From positions 1 through 24,281 of the IMG/VR virus record IMGVR_UViG_3300050821_008073: a DNA stretch of 24,281 nucleotides. The stretch is one strand, 5' to 3'. The notes beneath the pieces are model-generated. The model worked only from the letters and a program-made list of their open reading frames with translations. It made no database searches and had not been told where the DNA came from. Numbering within the stretch: position 1 is the stretch's first letter; each line of letters starts with the position of its first letter. This document shows positions 1-7,288 of this stretch, piece after piece. The translations under genes were made by a program, and so were the position numbers. The DNA is from a virus.

Positions 1-125
1 ACGGCGCTGTGCATCAGCACCCCGGCCACCTCGCAAATCGCAGCCTTGGTGACCGGCTCGGGCAGTTCGATGCCGCAGCGCATGCTCGCGCCGTGGCAGT
101 AAATCACCTGGAAGTGGACCTTCAT
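1..125 (-). CDS. Hypothetical phage protein, N-terminal part (runs off left edge)
   Basis: This is an open frame of 41 codons from an ATG at 125 to the window edge, with no stop reached. It begins MKVHFQVIYCHGASMRCGIE. The ATG overlaps the TGA of the gene upstream on the same strand (an ATGA junction), the coupling used throughout this genome, and that overlap is the main reason to accept the start. It would be the distal gene visible in the leftward operon 2179 to 1. I do not recognise a family. Two cysteines are present, but no complete motif can be read from the fragment. The rest of the gene lies outside the window. Confidence 0.6.
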   Translation of the reverse strand, partial: MKVHFQVIYCHGASMRCGIELPEPVTKAAICEVAGVLMHSA

Positions 126-1039
126 GTGACCTTCCGATCCTCCTGGATGGCGAGTCCGGGACAGCTTCTCAGCTTCTCTGACCGGATCGCGTACCCGATG
201 CGCGTGGTGTTGAACTGCACGAAATCGAGCGGCGCTTTACCAGCCGCGATGGCCTTGACCAGCATGAGAAGATCGCTCGCCTCGACATCCAGCTTCCACC
301 GCGTCGTGAGGGACGCGACGCCACCGAGCGGTGAGTAGACCCGCGACAGTTCGGCAGCCGGTGCCAGGGCAGCATCGGCGGCGTCCTGGGCGGCGTCGCC
401 AAGGCGCGAGGCACTCTCCAAGGCGTCGGCGTCGTCATGCTGGATCGCCTGTGCAGCGGCGGCAGCGGCCTTGTCAGCCAACGCCTTTGCCTCAGCCTGG
501 GCCTTGGCGCGACGCTCGGCCTCGACCTTCTGGGCGTAGGCGGTGCGCCGGCGGTTGATGACCGGCAGCGCGGCCTCCAGCTTGGAGGACAGCGCCTTGA
601 AGAAGCCGTCCACCGCGCGCTGCGCCACGAGCACGGGCGCCTTCTCGATGGCGTGATGCGTCCCGATCAGCTTGATGTGATCACGGATCTTGTTGGCCAG
701 ATCGGTCGCCCGACCCTGCACATCGTCGTTGTCGATGACCGGAAAGCCCTTGTCGAACCGGCCGAACGACTCCAGCAGCTCCTTCTCGCGCTCGCGCAGG
801 ATGGCGCACTGGTGCTCAAGCCACGCGATCCAGTCGTCCGCCGTGAAGATTAGCGCTGGGCCGGGCGGCAAGTTGTCACCGATGCCGCGCGTGGCTTCGG
901 CAGCGGCTTGCAGCGCCGCATTCGGTTCCGGCGGGTTCTCCAACGAGTCGACGAACTGCTGGCTCCCGGTGGGACCGAGCTTGGTGGTCCGTTCACGACG
1001 GCGCGCGGCGCGCTGGGCTGCGGACATGCGGATGGTCAT
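122..1039 (-). CDS. Phage protein with IGDNLPP motif and Ala-rich coiled coil
   Basis: This is a protein of about 305 residues. A basic N-terminus (several Arg between residues 10 and 20) is followed by IGDNLPP at about residues 54-60. A Lys/Glu/Ala-rich segment near residues 175-235 should form a long helix or coiled coil, and the C-terminus is compact. IG(H/D)N(N/Q/L)PP motifs recur in alphaproteobacterial phage and prophage proteins near recombination or replication genes, but their function is unknown to me. The start could be the ATG at 1039 or the adjacent GTG at 1042. It lies 4-7 bases from the stop of the upstream gene, and the downstream partial gene overlaps its stop by ATGA, so it is clearly operonic. 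Some role in DNA metabolism is only an inference from such neighbourhoods. Confidence 0.85.
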   Translation of the reverse strand: MTIRMSAAQRAARRRERTTKLGPTGSQQFVDSLENPPEPNAALQAAAEATRGIGDNLPPGPALIFTADDWIAWLEHQCAILREREKELLESFGRFDKGFPVIDNDDVQGRATDLANKIRDHIKLIGTHHAIEKAPVLVAQRAVDGFFKALSSKLEAALPVINRRRTAYAQKVEAERRAKAQAEAKALADKAAAAAAQAIQHDDADALESASRLGDAAQDAADAALAPAAELSRVYSPLGGVASLTTRWKLDVEASDLLMLVKAIAAGKAPLDFVQFNTTRIGYAIRSEKLRSCPGLAIQEDRKVT

Positions 1040-1046
1040 CACATGC

Positions 1047-1211
1047 CTACCCGGTTTTCGCCCACGATATTTCCTGTGTGCCTCTCACCGGCTGCCGGTC
1101 GCACAAGTTGCACTGCAAAGTCTTTTTTCCGGACTTGCTATCCAAGTCAGTGCGCCAACAAAGCGTACCATGCCCACACCACCAGCACTTTGCTCCCTCA
1201 TAAACTGCCAT
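1047..1211 (-). CDS. Small zinc-ribbon-like protein
   Basis: This is a 54-residue protein beginning MAVYEGAKCWWCGHGTLCW. It has a CxxC pair (CWWC) near the N-terminus and a second pair (CNLC) about 27 residues later, the spacing of a small zinc ribbon. The start at 1211 is chosen over an in-frame start at 1253 because AAGGAAG sits about seven bases upstream of it. It ends just before the IGDNLPP gene in the leftward operon. Zinc binding is inferred from the cysteine pairs. A nucleic-acid or adaptor role is possible but not shown. Confidence 0.7.
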   Translation of the reverse strand: MAVYEGAKCWWCGHGTLCWRTDLDSKSGKKTLQCNLCDRQPVRGTQEISWAKTG

Positions 1212-1259
1212 TTTCGACTTCCTTTTCGGCTTGAGTGTCAACCGGATAAGCATGGGCCA

Positions 1260-1523
1260 TCAGAACGGGCTTTCCTCGTCGACCGGGCGCGCCGGGACCG
1301 GATCGTCAGCCGTTGAGATCGGCGTCGGCGGGGCCTCCTCGAAGTCGTCGAGGATCGCGCTGGTGATGAAAGTCTGGCGCTCGCCGGTCGCCCGGTACGG
1401 ATTGCCGTACCCGTCACGCTTCACCAGCGGCGCGCGCTCGGCCATGTCAGCGAGAAACGAGAAATCGTGGGGCGTGAACGCGTAGGTGTCGTAGCCGATG
1501 CTCACGATCATACGCTTGGGCAT
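1260..1523 (-). CDS. Hypothetical phage protein
   Basis: This is an 87-residue protein (MPKRMIVSIGYDTYAFTPHD...) with a hydrophobic and aromatic N-terminal half and an acidic, proline-rich tail ending DEESPF. Its start follows the TGA of the upstream gene with a single base between them (TGACATG), an arrangement repeated at other junctions here. I do not recognise a domain. Reading frame, spacing and operon position support it as a real gene. An overlapping plus-strand frame (1231-1485) looks like its shadow. Confidence 0.7.
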   Translation of the reverse strand: MPKRMIVSIGYDTYAFTPHDFSFLADMAERAPLVKRDGYGNPYRATGERQTFITSAILDDFEEAPPTPISTADDPVPARPVDEESPF

Positions 1524-1524
1524 G

Positions 1525-1890
1525 TCAAAATTCCTCGACAGGTTGAAGCCGCAGGTCGATGGCCTCCATCGGGTTTGCGGCAGGGTGGCGGGGCCTGTGC
1601 AGCTTGGCGTAGTCGCGCAGGGCGTTCAGGTAGTCGTACTCGGACTGGTCGATCCGCTCGCCGTACAAATGCACCCTCTGAGCAAGGTTTGTGTCGGGCA
1701 GGTCGCGAAACTCCTCCAGCGTCCAGAAGCCGAGCGCTGGCGAGCCGTCCACCGTCGCGGTCCAGACATCGTGCAGCATGTCCAGCTTGGCCGGGACCTT
1801 CCACGCACGCGGGGCAAGTCTGACCTTGTAGAAGCCAGCCGTCGGCTCCGTCACTACGCGCGGCTTGGTCCAGTCCCTTGTGTCAGCCAT
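1525..1890 (-). CDS. Hypothetical phage protein
   Basis: This is a 121-residue protein starting MADTRDWTKPRVV. The frame is open further upstream to 2028, but that extension overlaps the preceding gene completely. The ATG at 1890 follows that gene's stop as TGACATG, so it is the preferred start. The protein is mixed alpha/beta in composition, with a conspicuous charged stretch (LYGERIDQSEYDYLNALRDY) that should be helical. No family is recognised. It sits second in the leftward operon, and nothing in the sequence points to a specific function. Confidence 0.7.
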   Translation of the reverse strand: MADTRDWTKPRVVTEPTAGFYKVRLAPRAWKVPAKLDMLHDVWTATVDGSPALGFWTLEEFRDLPDTNLAQRVHLYGERIDQSEYDYLNALRDYAKLHRPRHPAANPMEAIDLRLQPVEEF

Positions 1891-1891
1891 G

Positions 1892-2179
1892 TCAGTGCGC
1901 GTTCCTGGCGCCCTCGGCGGCTTCCAGTAAAGCTGAGGCGAACATGGCCGCCGCGGCTTCCAAGGGAAGATTCGCAGGAAGTTTGGCGGCGAGCCACCGG
2001 CCGATGATGATCGCCAGTGCTCGAACACCTCCGGCCGCCCCCTCTCGCCATTCGGGATCGACCGCCTCGTAGTCGCGCAGCCAGCCGAGAACGATCGGCT
2101 CCCAGGCCGCGACGCTCGCGCCGGTATCAGATTCGAATTGGGCGATCAGCTCTGGTGTGAGCTCGTGGTGCTGCGTCAT
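1892..2179 (-). CDS. Hypothetical phage protein, first gene of leftward operon
   Basis: This is a 95-residue, mostly helical protein beginning MTQHHELTPELIAQFESDTG, with alanine-rich helices towards the C-terminus (KLPANLPLEAAAAMFASALL). The start at 2179 has a GGGGG tract about four bases upstream. An alternative in-frame start exists at 2209. It is the first gene of the leftward operon and is transcribed away from the ribbon-helix-helix gene, so the ~110 bp between them should contain both promoters. I do not recognise the family. Confidence 0.7.
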   Translation of the reverse strand: MTQHHELTPELIAQFESDTGASVAAWEPIVLGWLRDYEAVDPEWREGAAGGVRALAIIIGRWLAAKLPANLPLEAAAAMFASALLEAAEGARNAH

Positions 2180-2289
2180 GTAACCCCCGATCGCGGCTAT
2201 GGAAGGCACGACCCGCGCGCCAAGTCAACACCGATTTTGTGTCTTGCGTGTGCAATTTTTGTGTGGCAACGTTCGGCCAGGAGACCAGT
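2180..2289. promoter_or_regulatory. Divergent control region with repeat pair
   Basis: This is the gap between the leftward and rightward early operons. Two copies of TTTTGTGT (2235-2242 and 2257-2264) stand 22 bp apart, about two helical turns, and flank an inverted repeat TTGC-gtgt-GCAA (2244-2255). On the minus strand a TTGACT hexamer (2228-2223) is a possible -35, but no good -10 follows at normal spacing. AGGAGA before 2290 is the ribosome-binding site of the rightward gene. Operator function is inferred from symmetry and from the neighbouring ribbon-helix-helix gene. Confidence 0.5.
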
Positions 2290-2505
2290 ATGGCCGAAAC
2301 CGTCCGCCTCAACCTCGTCGTCTCGTCGCAGCTCCAGGGCGAGTTGGAGCGCATCGCCAAGGAAAGCGGCTCGACGATGAGCAACGTATTCCGGGTTGCC
2401 TTCGCGATCTATCTCCGATGCCACAAGGCGAAGCAAGACGGCTTGCACATCGGCATCGTGGCCGATCCGTCGAAACTCGACACCGAGCTGGTGGGCCTGC
2501 TGTGA
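2290..2505 (+). CDS. Ribbon-helix-helix (CopG/Arc-like) DNA-binding protein
   Basis: This is a 71-residue protein. Residues about 4-11 (TVRLNLVV) form a predicted strand, followed by a helix (SQLQGELERIAKESG) and a second helix (TMSNVFRVAFAIYLRCHKA). That is the strand-helix-helix order of ribbon-helix-helix repressors such as CopG and Arc, which bind DNA as dimers through the strand. The ATG at 2290 has AGGAGA about six bases upstream, and an in-frame start at 2239 is less likely. It is the first gene of the rightward early operon and faces the divergent region with repeated TTTTGTGT, so autoregulation is plausible. The next gene starts inside its stop codon (GTGA). Confidence 0.8.
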   Translation: MAETVRLNLVVSSQLQGELERIAKESGSTMSNVFRVAFAIYLRCHKAKQDGLHIGIVADPSKLDTELVGLL

Positions 2506-3038
2506 CAGGTTGGTCCGAGGCGCGAGAAATCCCGGGGTATCCCGGTTATCGGGCGACCGACACGGGACTGATCTTGTCCAAAGCTGGGCGTCCGATGTCA
2601 CCGCGTTTTACTCGCGGGTACGGTTATCCATACCTTGCGCTGGTGGTCAACGGACGCAAGAAATCCAAGCCCGTGCACTGTCTCGTTGCCTATGCGTTCC
2701 ACGGCCCGCGGCCATCGCTGAGGCACGAAGTTGCGCACGGCGACGGCAACAACAAAAACAGTCGGCCAGACAATCTCCGCTGGGCGACTCATGCAGAAAA
2801 CGGCGCCGACGCGCACGCACATGCCGCGATGGCTCACGGCGAGCGCCACACGTTTGCGAAGCTCACCGAGGCGGCCGTTCTAGAACTGAGAAGCATGCCA
2901 GCCTGTCCGGCGACTTATCACCTTTTCGCTCGGCGTTTCGGCATGCGCTACACGAGCGTCTATCACGTCCGTCGGGGCGATGGCTGGCCCCACACAAAAT
3001 CGAAGGAGTCAAAAAATGCCTCGCAAGCCGCGCTCTGA
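2502..3038 (+). CDS. NUMOD4/HNH endonuclease (homing-type)
   Basis: This is a 178-residue protein starting at a GTG that overlaps the TGA of the preceding gene. Residues about 9-26 (EIPGYPGYRATDTGLILS) match the NUMOD4 DNA-binding motif. The HNH nuclease core follows at about residues 58-100, with VHCLVAYAFHG, then VAHGDGNNKNSRPDNLRWAT, which supplies the His, Asp and Asn positions typical of the family. The C-terminal segment (residues ~112-165) resembles the helix-turn-helix tail of HNH homing endonucleases. Such enzymes nick or cut DNA and often behave as free-standing selfish genes in phages. No intron is apparent. Its last 23 bases overlap the next gene. Confidence 0.9.
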   Translation: MTGWSEAREIPGYPGYRATDTGLILSKAGRPMSPRFTRGYGYPYLALVVNGRKKSKPVHCLVAYAFHGPRPSLRHEVAHGDGNNKNSRPDNLRWATHAENGADAHAHAAMAHGERHTFAKLTEAAVLELRSMPACPATYHLFARRFGMRYTSVYHVRRGDGWPHTKSKESKNASQAAL

Positions 3039-3780
3039 CGGATCGACGCCGCCAGTTGGTGACAATGGGATCGGCCACAACGGCTCCGCCGAAGAACCGA
3101 CTGACGCGCTCGGACAGGTGATCGCTGAATGCTACCTCGGCTATGCCCAGCTTGCCGGCGAGCGGACTGCGATCAACTGGGATATTGCTGCCCACTTCGA
3201 TAAGTTTGAGGCGCGCGGAATCAAGGCGAAGGAGAAGAAGGCGATCAAGGCCGCATACTCTGATGCCCATAACGCGGACAAATCCTCGGCCAAGGATCAG
3301 CACAGGGCGAACATCCGCGTGAAGCTGGCCCTCGGCCACATTACCCTCGCCGACGCGACCTGGACGACGTCCGTCAGCCAAGCGAGCTTGTTCCCGGACG
3401 CTACCGCTCAGGGCGAGATCGCCTACCGGACGGCCTACGATGAGGGGCGCAAGGCGTCCGCGGTGCAGTGCCTGGTCAAGTCGCTAAACCCGAACGCGCG
3501 CGGCACGCGGTCGTTCGAGGGCTGGGACGACGGATGGAACATCGGCGCCTCTGACCGAGCCAATGCTGGTTTGGACGCGCCCGATCGGACCGAGCGAAAG
3601 AAGCCCGGCCGACCGGCCAAGGCAGCCGATGGCGAGGACTCGGTTCTCGATGAGGTGGGGGCGCTCGCCGCTACGCCTGCCAAGCGCGGTCGGAAGGCGT
3701 CACCGGCCGCCGCAGCCGTCGAGGCGCTGCAGGCCCAGGCCGAGCGGCTGGGCGGCGACATGCCAGCGGATCCTGCCTGA
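3016..3780 (+). CDS. IGHN-motif phage protein with RMF-like segment and AT-hook-like tail
   Basis: This is a 254-residue protein. The start at 3016 is supported by AAGGAG seven bases upstream and lies inside the end of the HNH gene. Residues 19-23 read IGHNG, echoing the IGDNLPP motif of the leftward gene at 122-1039. Residues ~137-174 (AYRTAYDEGRKA ... NPN ... FEGWDDGW) vaguely resemble the G..A...NP....W..GW pattern of ribosome-modulation-factor-like domains. The basic tail has KKPGRPAK (195-202) and KRGRKAS (223-229), like AT-hooks. The family is unknown to me. DNA contact is inferred from the tail, and the RMF resemblance is weak. Confidence 0.8.
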   Translation: MPRKPRSDGSTPPVGDNGIGHNGSAEEPTDALGQVIAECYLGYAQLAGERTAINWDIAAHFDKFEARGIKAKEKKAIKAAYSDAHNADKSSAKDQHRANIRVKLALGHITLADATWTTSVSQASLFPDATAQGEIAYRTAYDEGRKASAVQCLVKSLNPNARGTRSFEGWDDGWNIGASDRANAGLDAPDRTERKKPGRPAKAADGEDSVLDEVGALAATPAKRGRKASPAAAAVEALQAQAERLGGDMPADPA

Positions 3781-3782
3781 CC

Positions 3783-4031
3783 ATGGCGAACGGTTGGCTG
3801 CCATTGCCGGCGGACGGCGACCAGGCCGCGGCGCCGTGGGACGGCAAGCCTGTCCTGGTTCTGACGAACCACACGTGGACCGGCCGCGTTCATCGAGTCA
3901 TCTGGACGGACCGGGTTCACGGCGCAGGCATCTTCGGGTGGGCTGTGGAGGACTGCAAATTCGGTCCCTATCCCTTGCGCGGATATACGGTCGTCACGCA
4001 CTGGCAGCCGCTGCCGCCCGCTGAGCCCTGA
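3783..4031 (+). CDS. DUF551-like small phage protein
   Basis: This is an 82-residue protein starting MANGWLPLPADGD, two bases after the preceding stop. The ending GYTVVTHWQPLPPAEP matches the THW-x-PLP signature that closes DUF551 proteins, which are common in phage early regions and have no known function. Tryptophan-rich strands (VLVLTNHTWTGRVHRVIWTD) fill the middle. Its TGA overlaps the ATG of the RusA gene (TGATG), so the two are probably translated together. Confidence 0.75.
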   Translation: MANGWLPLPADGDQAAAPWDGKPVLVLTNHTWTGRVHRVIWTDRVHGAGIFGWAVEDCKFGPYPLRGYTVVTHWQPLPPAEP

Positions 4032-4480
4032 TGACCGAGGGCGAGGCCTTCCGCTGCACCTTCACTGTCCCGGGCTCGCCGCGGGGCAAAGGACGTCCTC
4101 GCACAGCGGTCATCGGCGGCCACGCGCGCATCTTCACCGACAGCAAGACGCGGGCCGAGGAAGGGGCGATCCGGGTGATCGCTGCCGCGGCGATGCGTGG
4201 TGCGCCGCCGTACGACGGGCCGGTTGTGCTCCGAATGTGCGCCTATCGGCAAATCCCCGCCTCGTGGTCGGCCAAGAAGCGTGCTGCTGCCGAAGCCGGC
4301 GACATCGTGCCGACCTCCCGGCCGGATTTCGACAACTACGGGAAAATCGCCTGCGATAGCCTCAATGGGATCGTGCTGCGCGATGACAGCCAAATCGTCA
4401 GTGCTGTGATCCACAAGCGTTTTTCCGAACGACCTCGGCTTGTTCTTGACCTGCGGAGCGCCGAGCAACAGGCTGGCTGA
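4031..4480 (+). CDS. rusA: RusA-family Holliday junction resolvase
   Basis: This is a 149-residue endonuclease of the RusA family, close to the usual length of 120-150. The family cuts four-way DNA junctions as a dimer during phage recombination and replication. Residues 16-26 (SPRGKGRPRTA) match the conserved N-terminal basic segment. The acidic catalytic cluster is visible: D99 and D101 in RPDFDNYGK, D109 before SLNG, and D118/D119 in LRDDSQI, followed by a C-terminal strand (RPRLVLDL). It lies between the DUF551-like gene, which it overlaps, and gcrA, within the replication operon. The family call is firm, but cleavage preference cannot be read from the sequence. Confidence 0.93.
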   Translation: MTEGEAFRCTFTVPGSPRGKGRPRTAVIGGHARIFTDSKTRAEEGAIRVIAAAAMRGAPPYDGPVVLRMCAYRQIPASWSAKKRAAAEAGDIVPTSRPDFDNYGKIACDSLNGIVLRDDSQIVSAVIHKRFSERPRLVLDLRSAEQQAG

Positions 4481-4499
4481 CATCTGATCGGGGGACGAA

Positions 4500-5072
4500 A
4501 TGCCAATCGGAGTCTACGACCGGACGACCTACAACCGGACACCACAGGACACCGATTGGCCGAGCGATCGGATCATTCGGTTGCGTGCGCTTTGGGACGA
4601 GGGCCATTCGACCGCTGAGATCGGTCGGCGTCTCGGGGTCAGCAAGAACTCGGTGGTGTCGAAATCTCACCGGCTTGACCTGCCGGGACGGCCGTCACCG
4701 ATCCGGCGCCGCGAGGATGGCGCTCCCGCACCGCAGCGCCTTACCACTCCCAAGCGCGAAGGCCCGACCCTTCCGCCGATGACCGCCGCGCCGATCGTCC
4801 TGCGGGAGCCGTTACCGCCGCTGCGCGCCGAGTCGCCAAAGCCCAAGCCGGTCGCGCTGTTCGGTCGCGTGGCTACGTGCGTTTTTCCGATGGGCGAGCC
4901 GAAAACCCGGGATTTTCACTACTGCGACGCGCCGACACTGCCCGGCGGCGTCTACTGCGAGGACCACGCGAAGCGCTGCTACGTGAAGACGCATCGGCCG
5001 GACCCCGCCGCCCCGATCCCGCACGAAACCCCGAGCCGCTTCAGCTTCCAGCGTCGCGCCGGCGGCGAGTGA
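4500..5072 (+). CDS. gcrA: GcrA-family cell-cycle regulator
   Basis: This is a 190-residue protein. Residues 20-63 (DWPSDRIIRLRALWDEGHST... to SHRLDLPGRP) match the N-terminal helix-turn-helix of GcrA, normally W(T)-ER-..LW-EG-S...IA..LG-..-SRNAVIGK-HRLGL. The C-terminal part has the family's Cys/His block: C127-VFP, DFHYC142, YC153 and H156. In Caulobacter, GcrA works with sigma-70 RNA polymerase at promoters methylated at GANTC by CcrM. A phage copy could redirect host promoters or read phage methylation. GGGGGACGAA precedes the ATG. Its stop overlaps the ATG of the next gene, a DNA methyltransferase. A long basic and proline-rich linker separates the two domains. Confidence 0.93.
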   Translation: MPIGVYDRTTYNRTPQDTDWPSDRIIRLRALWDEGHSTAEIGRRLGVSKNSVVSKSHRLDLPGRPSPIRRREDGAPAPQRLTTPKREGPTLPPMTAAPIVLREPLPPLRAESPKPKPVALFGRVATCVFPMGEPKTRDFHYCDAPTLPGGVYCEDHAKRCYVKTHRPDPAAPIPHETPSRFSFQRRAGGE

Positions 5073-5803
5073 TGAGGATCGAGCGCATCGGGAGCGCTAC
5101 CCTCTACCTTGCCGACTGCCGGGACGTGCTGCCGACGCTCTCGGATGTGGATGCGGTGGTGACTGATCCGCCGTATGGGATCGCCTACGTCAAGGGGAAG
5201 GGCGGCAAAGGTTGCCACTCGTCCCGGCGCAACGGTGGTGAGGCGAAGCGCAACATCGAGGCTATAGCTGGCGACGGTGAGCCGTTTGACCCTCAATACT
5301 GGCTGCGCTTCCCTGAGTTGATTATGTGGGGAGCCAATCATTTTTCCTCCCGTATGCCGGATGCTGGTCGGTGGTTGGCGTGGAATAAACTGGGCGGCAT
5401 GGAGCCGTGGGACAGTTTTTCTGATGTCGAGTTCGCATGGTGCAGTTCGCCGGGTGCCGACCGCATTTTCTCACACCTGTGGAAGGGCCTTTGCCAGAAG
5501 GGTGCTGGCACGCTGCGCGAACATCCCACGCAGAAGCCCGTCGAATTGCTGGAATGGTGCCTGTCATTCGTCGGCAACGATCTGATCCTCGACCCCTTCC
5601 TGGGCAGCGGGACCACCGGCGTAGCCTGCGCACGCCTAGGCCGCCGATTCATCGGCATTGAGATCGAGCCCCGCTATTTCGACATCGCCTGCCGCCGCAT
5701 TGAGCAGGCCCAGCGACAACGGGACCTGTTCATACAGGCGCCCATCGCCGAGGACCCAGCGGACCAGCGCATCGCCGATTTGTTCGCAGAGCCGGGAAAG
5801 TGA
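5072..5803 (+). CDS. DNA amino-methyltransferase (N6-adenine/N4-cytosine, beta-type order)
   Basis: This is a 243-residue protein. The catalytic motif TDPPYG (DPPY at 32-35) comes first. The S-adenosylmethionine-binding motif DPFLGSGTTG (174-183) comes near the C-terminus, after HPTQKP (151-156) and before GRRFIGIEIEP. This order defines the beta group of N4/N6 methyltransferases. CcrM belongs to the same group but is about 350 residues with an extra C-terminal domain that is absent here, so this looks like a compact phage enzyme. The target sequence cannot be read. The ATG overlaps the gcrA stop, and its own TGA overlaps the helicase GTG, placing methylation between a methylation-responsive regulator and replication. 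No cognate restriction endonuclease is adjacent. Confidence 0.93.
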   Translation: MRIERIGSATLYLADCRDVLPTLSDVDAVVTDPPYGIAYVKGKGGKGCHSSRRNGGEAKRNIEAIAGDGEPFDPQYWLRFPELIMWGANHFSSRMPDAGRWLAWNKLGGMEPWDSFSDVEFAWCSSPGADRIFSHLWKGLCQKGAGTLREHPTQKPVELLEWCLSFVGNDLILDPFLGSGTTGVACARLGRRFIGIEIEPRYFDIACRRIEQAQRQRDLFIQAPIAEDPADQRIADLFAEPGK

Positions 5804-7287
5804 ACGAGGCAGGCCTGTTCGGCACGTCGCTGCGCGCGCCGCCGAGCAACGTCCTGGCCGAGCAAAGCCTCCTGGGCACGCTCCTGGCCTCAAACCGGAC
5901 GCTCGACAAAGTGCTCGACCTGCTGGAGCCTGAGTCGTTTGCTGACCCGGTAAATTCGAGGCTGTACGAGATCATCCGTGACCGCGTGACGACCGGGCTG
6001 CTGGCCGATGCCGTGACGCTGCGGTCGGTGCTGGACGGCGCGGGCATACTCGACGAGGTCGGCGGCACGGCCTACCTGGCGCAGCTCGTGAGCGCGATGG
6101 TGGCGCCGCTGATGGCCAGCGACTACGCGGCGACCATCCGTAATGCGTGGCTTCGGCGGCAGTTACTCGAGATCAGCCAGGACATGATGGCGCTGGCGTT
6201 CGGTGCGGATCCGTCGCTGGATGCCGCTGCACAGATCGCGTCAGCTGAACGCGCCCTGGCCGAGTTGGGCACCGGCGGCCGCAAGGGCGCGGTCCTGTCG
6301 TCGCTCGGAGCCGCTGTGCACGCCACACTGGCGCGGGCTACGGCAGCCGCTGCGACCGGTCAGTCGCCGGCGCTGATGACCGGCCTGGCCGCGGTGGATC
6401 AGGCCTTGGGCGGGTTCTGGCCAGGCGAGATGACGATCCTGGCCGGCATTCCGGGTTCCGGGAAAAGTGCCCTTGCGGCAGGGATCGCCACCTCGATCGC
6501 CCAGTCCGGTAAGCCGGTCCTGTTCCTCAGCCGCGAGATGTCGTCTGAGCAGCTTGCGGCCCGAATCGCCGGTCAGCGCGCCGGGATCAGCGCCAGGTCG
6601 GTCATGCGCGGGGATTTCGACATGCTCGCTGCGGATCGCTTGGTGCTGGCCGAGAAGGAAATGCACGACTGGCCGTTGGACATCTACGACTGCCGTCGGA
6701 CGCCGCTGCGTGTCCTGGGAGCCAAGACGCGCATGCTCCTGCAGCGCAAGCCGGCCGCGCTGGTGATCCTCGACCACCTGCTGGTCGCCAACCCCGAGGA
6801 ACAGCAGCAGGACAAGCGCCGGTCAGCCGGTCACGACGCGAGCAGCGTATCCGCCGCGGCCTATGCCCAGCGCGAGATCGCCGGCGACTTCAACATCCCG
6901 TTTTTGGTCCTGACCCAGATGTCGCGGCCGCCCTCCGACAACCGCGCGCGCCGTCCAACTATGCAGTCGCTGAAGTACGGTGGCGAGGAAGCGGCCGACT
7001 CGGTGATGTTCGTGCACCGGCCGATCCTCTTTATGGACCACGACCCGCCGCCGCGTGGGAAGCGCACGACCGAGTCGGACTGGGCGCTCGAGCGCGCTGA
7101 GCACTACGCCAAGCTGGACGCCGCGCGCGAACTCGCTGAGCTGATCGTGGCGAAGAACCGCATGGACGAGGGCGCCAAGGTGGTGAAGATGCGGTACGTC
7201 GGCGCGCTCACGCAATTTGTCGAATGGTCGGACGACGCTCCGGCCCCGGTTTCAGTGCCGCCTGGCGAACTGTGGAATGGAGAGTGA
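5800..7287 (+). CDS. dnaB: DnaB-type replicative DNA helicase
   Basis: This is a 495-residue helicase that would unwind DNA at the phage fork. Residues ~13-130 match the helical DnaB N-terminal domain (NVLAEQSLLGTLL, PESFADPVNSRLYEII). The RecA-like motor has Walker A GIPGSGKS (216-223), the SREMS segment (244-248, replacing the usual SLEMS), Walker B LVILDHL (321-327) and LTQMSR (371-376). SLKYGGEEAADSVMFVHRP near residue 390 matches the late motif where most DnaB proteins read IEQDADVV. It starts at a GTG that overlaps the methyltransferase stop (GTGA). The length suits a phage DnaB. A DnaT-like protein encoded at 8957 could help to load it. Confidence 0.95.
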   Translation: MNEAGLFGTSLRAPPSNVLAEQSLLGTLLASNRTLDKVLDLLEPESFADPVNSRLYEIIRDRVTTGLLADAVTLRSVLDGAGILDEVGGTAYLAQLVSAMVAPLMASDYAATIRNAWLRRQLLEISQDMMALAFGADPSLDAAAQIASAERALAELGTGGRKGAVLSSLGAAVHATLARATAAAATGQSPALMTGLAAVDQALGGFWPGEMTILAGIPGSGKSALAAGIATSIAQSGKPVLFLSREMSSEQLAARIAGQRAGISARSVMRGDFDMLAADRLVLAEKEMHDWPLDIYDCRRTPLRVLGAKTRMLLQRKPAALVILDHLLVANPEEQQQDKRRSAGHDASSVSAAAYAQREIAGDFNIPFLVLTQMSRPPSDNRARRPTMQSLKYGGEEAADSVMFVHRPILFMDHDPPPRGKRTTESDWALERAEHYAKLDAARELAELIVAKNRMDEGAKVVKMRYVGALTQFVEWSDDAPAPVSVPPGELWNGE

Positions 7288-7288
7288 C

